Source: Paraplanobispora siamensis (GTDB lineage: Bacteria; Actinomycetota; Actinomycetes; Streptosporangiales; Streptosporangiaceae). Taken from it: a stretch of DNA of 56,901 nucleotides. How positions within the stretch are numbered: the stretch's first letter is position 1; each line of letters opens with the position of its first letter. The notes beneath the pieces were generated by a model, which had not been told where the DNA came from, made no database searches, and worked only from the letters and a program-made list of their open reading frames with translations. The stretch spans positions 1 to 56,901 of the forward strand of contig NZ_BOOJ01000034.1 in assembly GCF_016863175.1 (NCBI RefSeq), in the 5' to 3' direction. Made by a program: the position numbers and the translations under genes. Shown here in pieces: positions 16,247 through 23,921 of the stretch.

Positions 16247-17569
16247 TCAGCGGCCGCCGCACAGGGCGCGATCGACCAGTTCGGCGGCGGCCTCCTCCTG
16301 GGCCCGCGCGCGTTCGGGGTCCACGGTCTTGCCGGAGACGAACAGCGTGACGCTGCGGCGGCCGTCGGGGGTGACGCCGGTGCGCGCCGTGTACCCGTAG
16401 TCGTCGCCGCCGTGGTTCCAGTAGACGCCGCCGCACGTCAGCGGGCGCGACATGATTCCCAGGCCGTAGCGGGCCCCGGGCCAGACCTGCTGGAACGCCG
16501 TGGCGGGGACGGTACGGCGCATCTCCTCCAGCAGCGCGGGTGGGAGCAGCCGGCCGCCCGCCAGGGCGCGCAGGAAGCGGTTGACGTCCGGGGCGGTGGA
16601 GATCAGGCCGCCCGCGGCGTCGCCGTCGAAGCGCCTGGTGACGTCCACCGGCGCCGCGCCGGGCCCCGGGAAGAGATAGCCCTTCATGCGGGGGCGCGGC
16701 ACGTCGACCGAGGTGCCCGACCAGAGCGTGTGCCGCAGGCCCAGCGGGCGGCTGATGCGGTCGCGGACCTCCACGTGCCAGGGACGGCCGGTGACCCTCT
16801 TGACGATCATGCTGATGGCCAGGTAGCCGGTGTTGGAGTACAGCCAGCCCTCGCCGGGCCGGAAGGTGGGCTCGTGCCGCATCGCCTCGGCCACCACCTG
16901 CTCGTCGGTGAAGCGGTCGTAGCGGCGCTTGCGGTAGTCCTCGACGGAGCCGAAGACCGGATAGGCGTCGTGGACGCCGGCGGTGTGCTGCAGCAGCTGG
17001 CGGATGGTCATCGCGCGGCCGTCGTGGCCGTTGCCCCGGATCACCCCGGGCAGCCAGCGCTCCACGGTGTCGTCCAGGGACAGCCTGCCCTCGCCGGCGA
17101 GCTGGAGCACCACGGTGGCCACGAAGGTCTTGGTGACGCTGCTGATACGGGTGTATCCCCCGACGGGGACGGGCTTTCCGGTACGGACGTCCGCCACGCC
17201 GGCCGTGGCGACCAGGCGACCGCCGTCGCCGGTGACGACCTGCGCCTCGACGCCGGTCGCGCCGAGGGCGCGGATGGCGTCCACGTCGCGCTGGAGCCCG
17301 GCCCGGCCGTACCGGCCGGTGGGGGTCTCCCCGGTGGGAGAGGCCGTGGGAGAGGCCGTGGGAGAGGCCGTGGGGGAGGCCGTGGGGGAGGCCGGGGAGA
17401 ACGCCGCGGGGGACGCCGGTCCGCTCGCGGAGGCGGGAGAGGCGGCGGCGAGCGGGGCGGTGAGCGAGGCGGCGAGCACCGCCGCGGTCACGGCCGCCGC
17501 CGCGGCCGGGCGCCTGCCGCTCCGCCCCGTGTCGCGTGCGGCCGGATGCGGGGAGACGGTGTGGTGCAT
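16247..17569 (-). CDS. Secreted serine hydrolase, class C beta-lactamase/DD-peptidase fold
   Basis: The 440-residue protein has an N-terminal signal peptide (about residues 1-49), a disordered Ser-Pro-Thr-Ala linker (58-80) coded by a 12-bp tandem repeat, and a beta-lactamase-fold domain. The active-site motifs are SxxK (SVTK, Ser144/Lys147), YxN (YSN, Tyr244) and a C-terminal HGG. Family members include D-alanyl-D-alanine carboxypeptidases and esterases, and the motifs alone do not separate these. It is divergent from the two-component pair at 17802, with a 232-base gap in which I see no other gene. Confidence 0.88.
   Translation of the reverse strand: MHHTVSPHPAARDTGRSGRRPAAAAAVTAAVLAASLTAPLAAASPASASGPASPAAFSPASPTASPTASPTASPTASPTGETPTGRYGRAGLQRDVDAIRALGATGVEAQVVTGDGGRLVATAGVADVRTGKPVPVGGYTRISSVTKTFVATVVLQLAGEGRLSLDDTVERWLPGVIRGNGHDGRAMTIRQLLQHTAGVHDAYPVFGSVEDYRKRRYDRFTDEQVVAEAMRHEPTFRPGEGWLYSNTGYLAISMIVKRVTGRPWHVEVRDRISRPLGLRHTLWSGTSVDVPRPRMKGYLFPGPGAAPVDVTRRFDGDAAGGLISTAPDVNRFLRALAGGRLLPPALLEEMRRTVPATAFQQVWPGARYGLGIMSRPLTCGGVYWNHGGDDYGYTARTGVTPDGRRSVTLFVSGKTVDPERARAQEEAAAELVDRALCGGR
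17334..17393. repeat. 12-bp tandem repeat coding an (ASPT)n linker
   Basis: Five copies of GTGGGAGAGGCC/GTGGGGGAGGCC lie within the serine hydrolase gene and encode repeated Ala-Ser-Pro-Thr. Copy-number variation would change linker length without a frameshift. Confidence 0.9.
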
Positions 17570-17801
17570 GGGGTCTTCCGTTCGGGTCGGTACCGGGTGA
17601 TCCGGCGGACGTTCCGACCGTAGGAAAAAGGATCATCGCGGGGATCGGCCGAAAGCCCGGGACCGGCCGGGACCGGCGCAACTTTCGATGCGTTCCGGCG
17701 GCGGGGACGGTCCCCTACGCTGGTCGGCGGAAAGGTGATCCCCGGCCTCCCCCCCGGCCGGGAGCGGCGCCGGAGGCGGGTCCGGTCCCATCCCCTAGAT
17801 G

Positions 17802-19148
17802 ATGAACGCACTCATTGCAGGACCGATCACCGCGGCGCGCCGGTGGCTGCGTGCGCGGCCGCGGGCGGCCGACGCGGCGCTCGCCTGCGGGCTGACGGCG
17901 ATGGCGCTGCTGCTCCGGCTGGGTGAGGCGCTCCCGGCGCACACCGTCACGGCCGCCGCGCTGGTCGTGCTGCTGCTCGCGCAGGCCGTACCGCTGCTGT
18001 GGCGGCGGTCGCATCCGTGGCCGGTCATGGCCGTCGTCGGCGTCGCCTATCCGCTCTTCGAGCTGACCGATCCCCTGGTCGCCTTCCACGACGGGCTGTA
18101 CGTCCTGTGCGCCGCCTACGCCGTCGCCCGATACGCGCGCCCGCCGCGCAGCGCGGCGGCGATCGGCGCCGCCGCGGCCGCGATCGCGGTCCCCGAGGTC
18201 GCCGGGCCGTGGCTGAGCCTGCCGGTGCCCCGGGAGCCGGTCGCAGGCCCGGTCGAGGCGGTGCTGATCGTCGCGGTGGTGGCGGGCGCCTGGCTGCTGG
18301 GCTTCTCCCAGCGCCATATCCACGCCGACGCGGCGCGCCTGCGGGAGCTGGCCGGACGGCTCCGCGCCGAGCAGGAGACCAGCGCCCGGCGGGCGGTCCT
18401 GGCCGAACGCGCGCGCATCGCCCGCGACCTGCACGACCTGGTCGCCCACCACGTCAGCGCGATCGCGATGCAGGCCCGCGCCACGGCGGAGGTGCTGACC
18501 GAGGATCCCGGCCTGGCGGGCCGCGGCGTGGCCGGGATCGGCGAGGCGGCCGACACCGCCCTGACCGAGATGCGGCGCCTGCTGTGCCTGCTCGCCGACG
18601 ACCGCGACTGTGATCCCGCGGGCCTGTTGGCCGACGGCCGTGACGGGTCCGGCCGTTCGGGTCCGTTCACCGGTGACCGCGGCGGGACGGGCCCCGCTCC
18701 GGAGCCGTCGCTGCGCCATCTGGAACGGCTCGCCGCCACCGCCCGGGCCGCCGGATGCCGGGTGGGGATCGAGGCGGTCCCGGTGGCCGGGATCCCGCTC
18801 GCCGTGCAGGTGTCGGCCTACCGCGTCGTCCAGGAGGCCCTCACCAACGTCCTGCGGCACGCGGGGGCCACCGGTGTGCGCATCACCCTGGACCGGGGGA
18901 GGGGACGGCTGGCCGTCGTCGTCGGCAACGACCCTCCCGCGCCTGCCCACGTCCCCCTGCCCGGCTCCGGCCTGGGCCTGGTCGGCATGCGCGAGCGGGT
19001 CGCGCTGTTCGACGGCACCCTCCGGGCCGGTCCCCGTGACGGCGGCGGATGGCGGGTGGAAGCCGTCTTCCGCTTCCCGGAACCGCTCCCGCCCCATGAG
19101 GACTCCGCCGGGGACGCCGTGGTCACGGGCCCGCAGGGCGCGGCATGA
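17802..19148 (+). CDS. Sensor histidine kinase, HisKA_3 (NarL-partner) type
   Basis: About 448 residues. Several membrane helices lie in residues 20-170, followed by a coiled linker (RQRHIHADAARLRELAGRL) and HisKA_3 with the phosphoacceptor in ERARIARDLHDLVAHHVSA. The HATPase domain ends in GSGLGLVGMRERVALFDG. A Gly/Asp-rich insert of about 35 residues (about 268-302) separates the two catalytic subdomains. Two adjacent ATGs (17799, 17802) could start it. Its TGA overlaps the ATG of the response regulator. It resembles the 8.7-10 kb kinase in layout, but the pairs differ enough that they are not a recent duplication. Confidence 0.9.
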   Translation: MNALIAGPITAARRWLRARPRAADAALACGLTAMALLLRLGEALPAHTVTAAALVVLLLAQAVPLLWRRSHPWPVMAVVGVAYPLFELTDPLVAFHDGLYVLCAAYAVARYARPPRSAAAIGAAAAAIAVPEVAGPWLSLPVPREPVAGPVEAVLIVAVVAGAWLLGFSQRHIHADAARLRELAGRLRAEQETSARRAVLAERARIARDLHDLVAHHVSAIAMQARATAEVLTEDPGLAGRGVAGIGEAADTALTEMRRLLCLLADDRDCDPAGLLADGRDGSGRSGPFTGDRGGTGPAPEPSLRHLERLAATARAAGCRVGIEAVPVAGIPLAVQVSAYRVVQEALTNVLRHAGATGVRITLDRGRGRLAVVVGNDPPAPAHVPLPGSGLGLVGMRERVALFDGTLRAGPRDGGGWRVEAVFRFPEPLPPHEDSAGDAVVTGPQGAA

Positions 19149-19912
19149 CACCCGTGCGCGTTCTCGTCGCCGACGACCAGGAGATGGTCAGGGCCGCCCT
19201 GCGCGTCATGATCGAACGGCGTGCCGATCTGACGGTCGTGGGGGAGGCCGCCGACGGGGAGGAGACGGTGGAGGCCGCCTTCGAACTGCGGCCCGACGTG
19301 GTGCTGATGGACGTGCGCATGCCCGGTCTGACCGGTGTGGAGGCGACCGGGCGAATCCTGGGAGACTGGCCGCACGACGGCCCCCGCCCCCGCGTGCTGA
19401 TACTGACCACGTTCGACCTCGACGAGTATGTCCACGCCTCCCTGCGCGCGGGCGCCTCTGGCTTCGTCCTGAAGAACACCTCGCCCGACCGGCTCGCCGA
19501 CGCCATCCGCGTGGTCGCCGCGGGAGAGGCCGCCCTCGCCCCGACCGTCACCCGGCGGATCATCGGGGCCGTCACGGCCCTGCCTCCCGCCCTGCTCGCC
19601 GGAGCGCGGGAGCCCGCCGCGGAGGCGTCTCCGGAGGCGTCGACGGCCGCCGGGAGAACGCCACCGGACCCCCGATCCGAGGCGGCCCGCCGGATCGGCC
19701 TGCTCACCCCGCGGGAACTGGAGGTCCTCGTCCTGGTGGCCAGGGGCATGTCCAACACGCGCATCGCCAGGAACCTCGGCCTGTCGGAGGCGGGAGTGAA
19801 GAGCCGGGTGAACCGCATCCTCACCCGCCTGGGCCTGGAGAACCGGGTCCAGGCCGCCCTCCTCGCCCACGAAGCCGGCCTGGCGGAGCCCCTCCCCCCA
19901 CCTCCCGCCTGA
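19145..19912 (+). CDS. NarL/LuxR-family response regulator
   Basis: The 255-residue protein has a receiver domain (VADDQEMV, phosphoacceptor in DVVLMDVRMPGLTG, ILTTFDLDEYV, VLKNTS), then a longer than usual Ala/Pro-rich linker of about 45 residues (about 145-185), and then a LuxR HTH (LTPRELEVLVLVARGMSNTRIARNL). It is coupled to the kinase by an ATGA overlap. The extra linker distinguishes it from the regulator at 8035-8691. The regulon is unknown; the downstream metNIQ genes start 544 bases away and are probably a separate unit. Confidence 0.92.
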   Translation: MTPVRVLVADDQEMVRAALRVMIERRADLTVVGEAADGEETVEAAFELRPDVVLMDVRMPGLTGVEATGRILGDWPHDGPRPRVLILTTFDLDEYVHASLRAGASGFVLKNTSPDRLADAIRVVAAGEAALAPTVTRRIIGAVTALPPALLAGAREPAAEASPEASTAAGRTPPDPRSEAARRIGLLTPRELEVLVLVARGMSNTRIARNLGLSEAGVKSRVNRILTRLGLENRVQAALLAHEAGLAEPLPPPPA

Positions 19913-20177
19913 CGGGCGGAGTTCGGCGCCGGGACGGGGTGGCCGCCGGGGGGCGGTCATGGCGTTATCCGGGCCGGGTGGGCGGGTAGGACGCGGGTGC
20001 CCGGTCGCCGGTCGCTCGGCGGGATCCGTGGCCGCGGTGATGTCGCCGCTTCCGCGTGAGGCGCGGTCCGCCGGTCGGGGGAGGTCCCCAGGACCGGAGC
20101 GGGTGTGATGTACCTCACTGAAAGTGTCGGGAATAGGGGGAATTAAGGGCGTGTTGTGGCAGGCGTGAATGTGGCGT
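19913..20177. other. Non-coding stretch upstream of the met leader region
   Basis: No gene-like frame is visible here. A GGCCGCC/GGCGGTC pair shortly after the response-regulator stop could be a weak terminator. TTGTGG (20155-20160) and TACGAC (20178-20183), 17 bases apart, are a possible promoter for the leader region. I found no SAM-I/SAM-IV riboswitch core. Confidence 0.35.
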
Positions 20178-20218
20178 ACGACATCGAGATGACCCCGCAG
20201 GGCCGGGTCATGTGTCGT
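20178..20218 (+). promoter_or_regulatory. Two-tier RNA hairpin over the leader-peptide start
   Basis: An outer stem ACGACA/TGTCGT (20178-20183 with 20213-20218) encloses an inner stem ATGACCC/GGGTCAT (20189-20195 with 20205-20211). Both candidate ATG starts of the leader peptide lie in the inner stem. Confidence 0.5.
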
Positions 20219-20281
20219 GGCGCGCGAATGCGCGGGATGTCCCGCATGTGTGCCCTGGGTGGCATGCCGTCGAGGGGCTGA
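20189..20281 (+). CDS. Met/Cys-rich leader peptide upstream of metNIQ (candidate attenuator)
   Basis: An unannotated frame of 30 codons begins ATG at 20189 and ends TGA at 20279-20281. It has six Met codons (20189, 20210, 20228, 20237, 20246, 20264) and two Cys codons (20213, 20249). The tight run MRGMSRMCALGGM comes near its end. A shorter version starts at 20210 and a GTG-initiated longer one at 20156, preceded by AAGGG. The start codons lie in the stem of hairpin 20178-20218, and the stop lies in the loop of hairpin 20261-20295. The operon downstream imports methionine. By analogy with Cys-rich leader peptides of mycobacterial sulfur genes, it may sense charged Met/Cys tRNA. Translation is not demonstrated. 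Confidence 0.5.
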   Translation: MTPQGRVMCRGARMRGMSRMCALGGMPSRG

Positions 20282-20295
20282 TCCCCTCCCATGCC
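20261..20295 (+). promoter_or_regulatory. RNA hairpin enclosing the leader-peptide stop codon
   Basis: GGCATG/CATGCC (20261-20266 with 20290-20295) and AGGGG/CCCCT (20273-20277 with 20283-20287) make a two-part stem. The leader's TGA is in the loop, so a ribosome finishing the peptide would melt it, while one stalled at the Met codons would not. Confidence 0.5.
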
Positions 20296-20332
20296 GAAGC
20301 CCCCGCCCCGTTCCCCAGAGAAGGCCTGCACC

Positions 20333-20404
20333 ATGAGCTGCCCCGCGGACACCCTCGTCCTGCGCCGTCTGAGCCACCTGCCGTTCCCTCCCGGCACCCG
20401 CTGA
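20333..20404 (+). CDS. Second short upstream frame before metN
   Basis: The ATG at 20333 has AGAAGG about 8 bases upstream and opens a 23-codon frame (MSCPADTLVLRRLSHL...) ending at 20402-20404, 52 bases before metN. It has one Cys and many Leu/Arg/Pro residues. It could be a second leader peptide or chance; the ribosome-binding site is the only positive evidence. Confidence 0.25.
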   Translation: MSCPADTLVLRRLSHLPFPPGTR

Positions 20405-20456
20405 CCCCCCGGCTGAATCCGCTTTCGTACGACCTAATTCATGTTGGGGAACCGTT

Positions 20457-21419
20457 GTGATCGATGTGTCGGGTCTGCACAAGGTCTATCAAGATCGAGG
20501 ACGGCGGGTCGAGGCTCTGAAAGGCGTCGACCTGCACGTCCGTGAGGGTGAGATCTTCGGCGTGCTCGGGCAGAGCGGCGCCGGCAAGAGCACGCTGCTG
20601 CGCTGTGTGAACCTGCTGGAGCGGCCCACCTCGGGCACCGTCTCCGTGGCGGGGCAGGAGCTGACCGCGCTGGGGGAGGCCGAGCTGCGCCGGGCCCGGC
20701 AGCGGATCGGGATGATCCACCAGCACTTCGCGCTGCTGTCGTCGCGGACCGTCGCCGGGAACGTCGCCTTCCCGCTGGAGGTCATGGGCGTCGGCCGGGC
20801 CGAGCGGGCCGCGCGGGTGGCCGAGCTGCTGGAGCTGGTCGGGCTGGCCGACAAGGCCGGGGCGTATCCCGCCCAGCTGTCCGGCGGGCAGAAGCAGCGG
20901 GTCGGCATCGCCCGCGCGCTGGCCGGCCGGCCCTCGGTGCTGCTGTCGGACGAGGCCACCTCCGCCCTCGACCCGGGCACCACCCAGTCGATCCTCGCCC
21001 TCCTCAAGAGCCTCAACCGCGAGCTGGGCCTGACCATTTTGCTGATCACCCACGAGATGCACGTGGTCAAGGGCATCTGCGACTCGGTCGCCGTCATGCG
21101 CGACGGGCTGATCGAGGAGTCGGGCGGCATCACCGAACTGATCGCCCGGCCCGGCTCCAGCCTGGCCGCCGAGCTGTTCCCCCTGCCCGCTCCCGAATCC
21201 GGAGCCGTCACGATCACCTTCACCGGGCGGGCCGACGAGCCCGTGGTCTCGGAGGTCGTGCGCAAGTTCGACGTGGACGTGAGCATCCTCGGCGGGGCCC
21301 TGGAGGAGGTGGCCGGCGTCTCGGCCGGCCGGCTCCGGGTCCGCATCACCGGTGACGAACGCGACGCCGCCCTCGGCTATCTGGCCGCGCGCGACCTGCT
21401 GGTGGAGGTGGCCCCGTGA
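20457..21419 (+). CDS. metN: Methionine ABC importer ATP-binding protein MetN
   Basis: The 320-residue ATPase energises methionine uptake. It has Walker A GQSGAGKST (residues 38-46), signature LSGGQKQR (141-148), Walker B VLLSDEAT (161-168), H-loop LLITHEM, and a C-terminal NIL domain (about 245-315) that in MetN binds methionine and feedback-inhibits transport. It starts with GTG, preceded by GGGGAA. Its stop overlaps the metI start. Expression is probably governed by the Met/Cys-rich leader region upstream. Confidence 0.95.
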   Translation: MIDVSGLHKVYQDRGRRVEALKGVDLHVREGEIFGVLGQSGAGKSTLLRCVNLLERPTSGTVSVAGQELTALGEAELRRARQRIGMIHQHFALLSSRTVAGNVAFPLEVMGVGRAERAARVAELLELVGLADKAGAYPAQLSGGQKQRVGIARALAGRPSVLLSDEATSALDPGTTQSILALLKSLNRELGLTILLITHEMHVVKGICDSVAVMRDGLIEESGGITELIARPGSSLAAELFPLPAPESGAVTITFTGRADEPVVSEVVRKFDVDVSILGGALEEVAGVSAGRLRVRITGDERDAALGYLAARDLLVEVAP

Positions 21420-22072
21420 CGTGGGAAGAGATGAACCCGCTGCTGTGGGAGGCCACCGGGCAGACCGCCCTGATGGTCCTGTGGTCCACGCTGTTCACCG
21501 TACTGCTCGGCCTGCCGCTCGGCGTCGCGCTGGTCGTCACCGACCGGGGCGGGCTGCTGCCCTCCCGGCTGCTCAACCGGGTGCTCGGCCTGATCGTCAA
21601 CATCGGCCGGTCACTGCCGTTCATCGTCCTGATGATCGCGGTCATCCCGCTGACCCGGCTGATCGTGGGCACCACCATCGGCACCTTCGCCGCCGTCGTC
21701 CCGCTGACGCTCGGCGCGGCGCCGTTCTTCGCCCGGCTGGTGGAGACCGCGCTGCGCGAGGTCGGCCGGGACACCGTACAGGCGGCCCAGGCCATGGGCG
21801 CCGGCCGCTGGACGATCATCGGCAAGGTCCTGCTGCCCGAGGCCCGATCCGGCCTCGTCGCGGGGCTGACCGTGACCGTGGTCGCGCTGATCTCCTACTC
21901 GGCCATGGCCGGGGTGATCGGCGGCGGCGGTCTCGGCGACCTGGCCATCCGGTACGGCTACCAGCGCTTCGAGACCACCCTCATGATCGTCACGGTCGTC
22001 GTGCTGATCGTCATCGTCCAGCTCGTGCAGACCCTGGGCGACGTGATCGCCCGCCGGCTCGCACGCCACTGA
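21416..22072 (+). CDS. metI: Methionine ABC importer permease MetI
   Basis: The 218-residue inner-membrane permease has about five helices. The coupling EAA loop reads EVGRDTVQAAQAMGAGRWTIIGKVLLPEA, and VIGGGGLGDLAIRYGYQRF is the typical MetI C-terminal region. The GTG start overlaps the metN stop by four bases. It assembles as a dimer with two MetN. Confidence 0.95.
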   Translation: MTWEEMNPLLWEATGQTALMVLWSTLFTVLLGLPLGVALVVTDRGGLLPSRLLNRVLGLIVNIGRSLPFIVLMIAVIPLTRLIVGTTIGTFAAVVPLTLGAAPFFARLVETALREVGRDTVQAAQAMGAGRWTIIGKVLLPEARSGLVAGLTVTVVALISYSAMAGVIGGGGLGDLAIRYGYQRFETTLMIVTVVVLIVIVQLVQTLGDVIARRLARH

Positions 22073-22142
22073 TCTTCTCCCTTCCCTGGCTCTGCCACGA
22101 GCGGGGCCCAGGTCTCTCACATCCGAAAAAGGAGTGCGCACC

Positions 22143-22988
22143 ATGCGCAGGTTCTTCGCCATCGCGTCCGCCGCCACCGCACTGGCCCTGGCGCTGACCG
22201 CCTGCGGCTCGAACGAGTCCGGCACCGCCACCGACGCCGCCGCCACGCCCGCCGCGGGCGAGGTGCTCAAGGTCGGCGCCACCCCCGTCCCGCACGCGGC
22301 GATCCTGAAGTTCGTCAAGGACAACCTCGCCGCCAAGGAGGGGCTGAACCTGGAGATCGTCGAGTTCACCGACTACGTCCAGCCGAACGTCCAGCTCGAC
22401 GACGGCCAGCTCGGCGCCAACTTCTTCCAGCACCGGCCGTACCTGGACGACTTCAACACCTCCAAGGGCACCAAGCTGACCTACGTCCAGGACGTGCACC
22501 TGGAGCCGCTGGGCCTGTACTCCAAGAAGATCAAGGCCGCCGCCGAGCTGGCCGACGGCGCCACCGTGGCCGTGCCCAACGACGCCACCAACCTGGGCCG
22601 CGCGCTGAAGCTGCTGGCCGACAACGGCGTGATCACCCTGAAGGAGGGCGTCGGCACCGCCGCCACCGAGCGCGACGTCGCCGGCAACCCGAAGAACCTG
22701 ACCTTCCAGCCGCTGGAGGCCGCCCAGCTGCCGCGTTCGCTGGAGGACGTCGACGCCGCCGTCATCAACGGCAACTACGCCATCGAGAGCGGCCTCAAGC
22801 CCGCCACCGACTCGCTGGTGCTGGAGAAGGCCGAGGGCAACCCGTACGCCAACGGCCTGGTCGTGGCCGCGGGCAAGGAGCAGGACCCGCGCGTGGTCAA
22901 GCTCGCCAAGCTGCTGTCCGGTCCCGAGGTGAAGAAGTTCATCGAGGACACCTACAGCGGTTCGGTCATTCCCGCCGCCGCGCAGTAG
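22143..22988 (+). CDS. metQ: Methionine-binding lipoprotein MetQ (NlpA family)
   Basis: The 281-residue lipoprotein has signal MRRFFAIASAATALALALTAC (lipobox LTAC, Cys21), then a NlpA/MetQ binding domain with KVGATPVPHAAIL, the FTDYVQPN segment and GQLGANFFQHRPYLDDF. The start is the ATG at 22143, with AAGGAG 8 bases upstream; the in-frame GTG at 22134 abuts that site and is unlikely. It delivers methionine (possibly D-Met or other analogues) to MetNI. The strong terminator at 23011-23051 ends the operon. Confidence 0.95.
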   Translation: MRRFFAIASAATALALALTACGSNESGTATDAAATPAAGEVLKVGATPVPHAAILKFVKDNLAAKEGLNLEIVEFTDYVQPNVQLDDGQLGANFFQHRPYLDDFNTSKGTKLTYVQDVHLEPLGLYSKKIKAAAELADGATVAVPNDATNLGRALKLLADNGVITLKEGVGTAATERDVAGNPKNLTFQPLEAAQLPRSLEDVDAAVINGNYAIESGLKPATDSLVLEKAEGNPYANGLVVAAGKEQDPRVVKLAKLLSGPEVKKFIEDTYSGSVIPAAAQ

Positions 22989-23010
22989 GACGCGGTCGCC
23001 CGTGCCGATG

Positions 23011-23051
23011 ACTTTCCCGATCTCCCCGAGGGGGATCGGGAAAGTTCTTTT
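23011..23051 (+). terminator. Rho-independent terminator of metNIQ
   Basis: Perfect 12-bp arms ACTTTCCCGATC and GATCGGGAAAGT with a CCCC/GGGG inner pairing are followed by TCTTTT. This is one of the few terminators here with a clear T-run. Confidence 0.88.
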
Positions 23052-23162
23052 ATCGGATCATGATGGTGACCTCGCCATTTAAGCAAGTTGTAAGTGAGTG
23101 GCAATCGCCGGGATCTACAACGGGAGCGTTCAAAAATCCTCATTCCCGAGAGGACCCCTCAG

Positions 23163-23759
23163 ATGCGATTCGTCACCCGTATCCTGGCCGGTGCCGGTGT
23201 GGCCGCTCTCCTCGCCATAGGAGCCCCCGTCGCAGCCAACGCCGCGACGGCCCCCGCTGCCACCACCTCCACGGCCACGGACCCCTACTTCCACGACTCC
23301 TGGGGCCCGTACTTCTCCTCCAACCACAAGTCGGAGGCCGAGGGCGAGGTCACCGTCCACAAGAAGTCGTACAAGCAGTGGTACTGGAAGAAGTACTACA
23401 AGGTCGTCAAGAAGTGCTGGTGGAAGGACGGCAAGAAGCACTGCAAGTGGGTCAAGACCTGGCACAAGAAGAAGGTCTGGAAGTGGGCCCACGAGTACCC
23501 CTTCACCGTCGACAGCAAGCTCACCAACCACAAGTGGTGGGGCAAGCACCGCTTCAGCTGCGCGTGGGAGACCTTCAAGGTCGTGAACTTCGACGACTCG
23601 GTCTACTACAAGAGCTTCAAGAACTGCGACAAGCACTCGAAGTACTACTCGTTCAGCGGTAAGGACGCCAAGTCGATCTCCGTTCAGGTGAGCCGCGGCA
23701 ACCACCACGAGCCCAAGGGTTACTTCGGCGGCTGGCAGCACGTCTACAGCCAGGCCTGA
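23163..23759 (+). CDS. Secreted Trp/Lys/Tyr-rich cationic protein of unknown function
   Basis: The 198-residue protein has a clear Sec signal (MRFVTRILAGAGVAALLAIG, cleavage probably after ANA). The mature part of about 170 residues is highly unusual: 13 Trp, many Tyr and over 30 Lys, with clusters such as KQWYWKKYYKVVKKCWWKDG, and four Cys that could form two disulfides. No transmembrane segment or catalytic motif is visible. GAGAGGA precedes the ATG at 23163. It has its own transcription unit between two strong terminators. Strong positive charge with aromatics suggests binding to cell wall, teichoic acid, DNA or membranes, or an antimicrobial role; this is inference from composition only. 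Confidence 0.85.
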   Translation: MRFVTRILAGAGVAALLAIGAPVAANAATAPAATTSTATDPYFHDSWGPYFSSNHKSEAEGEVTVHKKSYKQWYWKKYYKVVKKCWWKDGKKHCKWVKTWHKKKVWKWAHEYPFTVDSKLTNHKWWGKHRFSCAWETFKVVNFDDSVYYKSFKNCDKHSKYYSFSGKDAKSISVQVSRGNHHEPKGYFGGWQHVYSQA

Positions 23760-23797
23760 TCCACAGTCCCGATGGCAGAAGGCCATCACCCACACAT

Positions 23798-23829
23798 GAG
23801 GCCGTGATCTCTCCGGAGGTCACGGCCTC
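23798..23829. terminator. Hairpin terminator after the Trp/Lys-rich gene
   Basis: Perfect 10-bp arms GAGGCCGTGA and TCACGGCCTC with a 12-base loop lie 38 bases after the stop codon. Confidence 0.75.
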
Positions 23830-23921
23830 GCCGTGTGAGCGGGGCCCTGCGTCGAAGGGGCCGTCACTCGAGGTAAGCGGGCACTTCTCAGCGGAGAGCT
23901 AACCGAGTAGCGTTCGGTTTC

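Noticed and set aside
17334-17393. CRISPR-like short repeat array
   Set aside because: Units are 12 bp, contiguous and code a Ser-Pro-Thr-Ala linker; no spacers. The same reasoning applies to 4525-4578 and 56811-56900.
19913-20456. SAM-I or SAM-IV riboswitch upstream of metNIQ
   Set aside because: I looked for the conserved core (GGCAACC, pseudoknot partners) and did not find it; the hairpins seen are associated with a Met/Cys-rich frame instead. A covariance-model search would be decisive.
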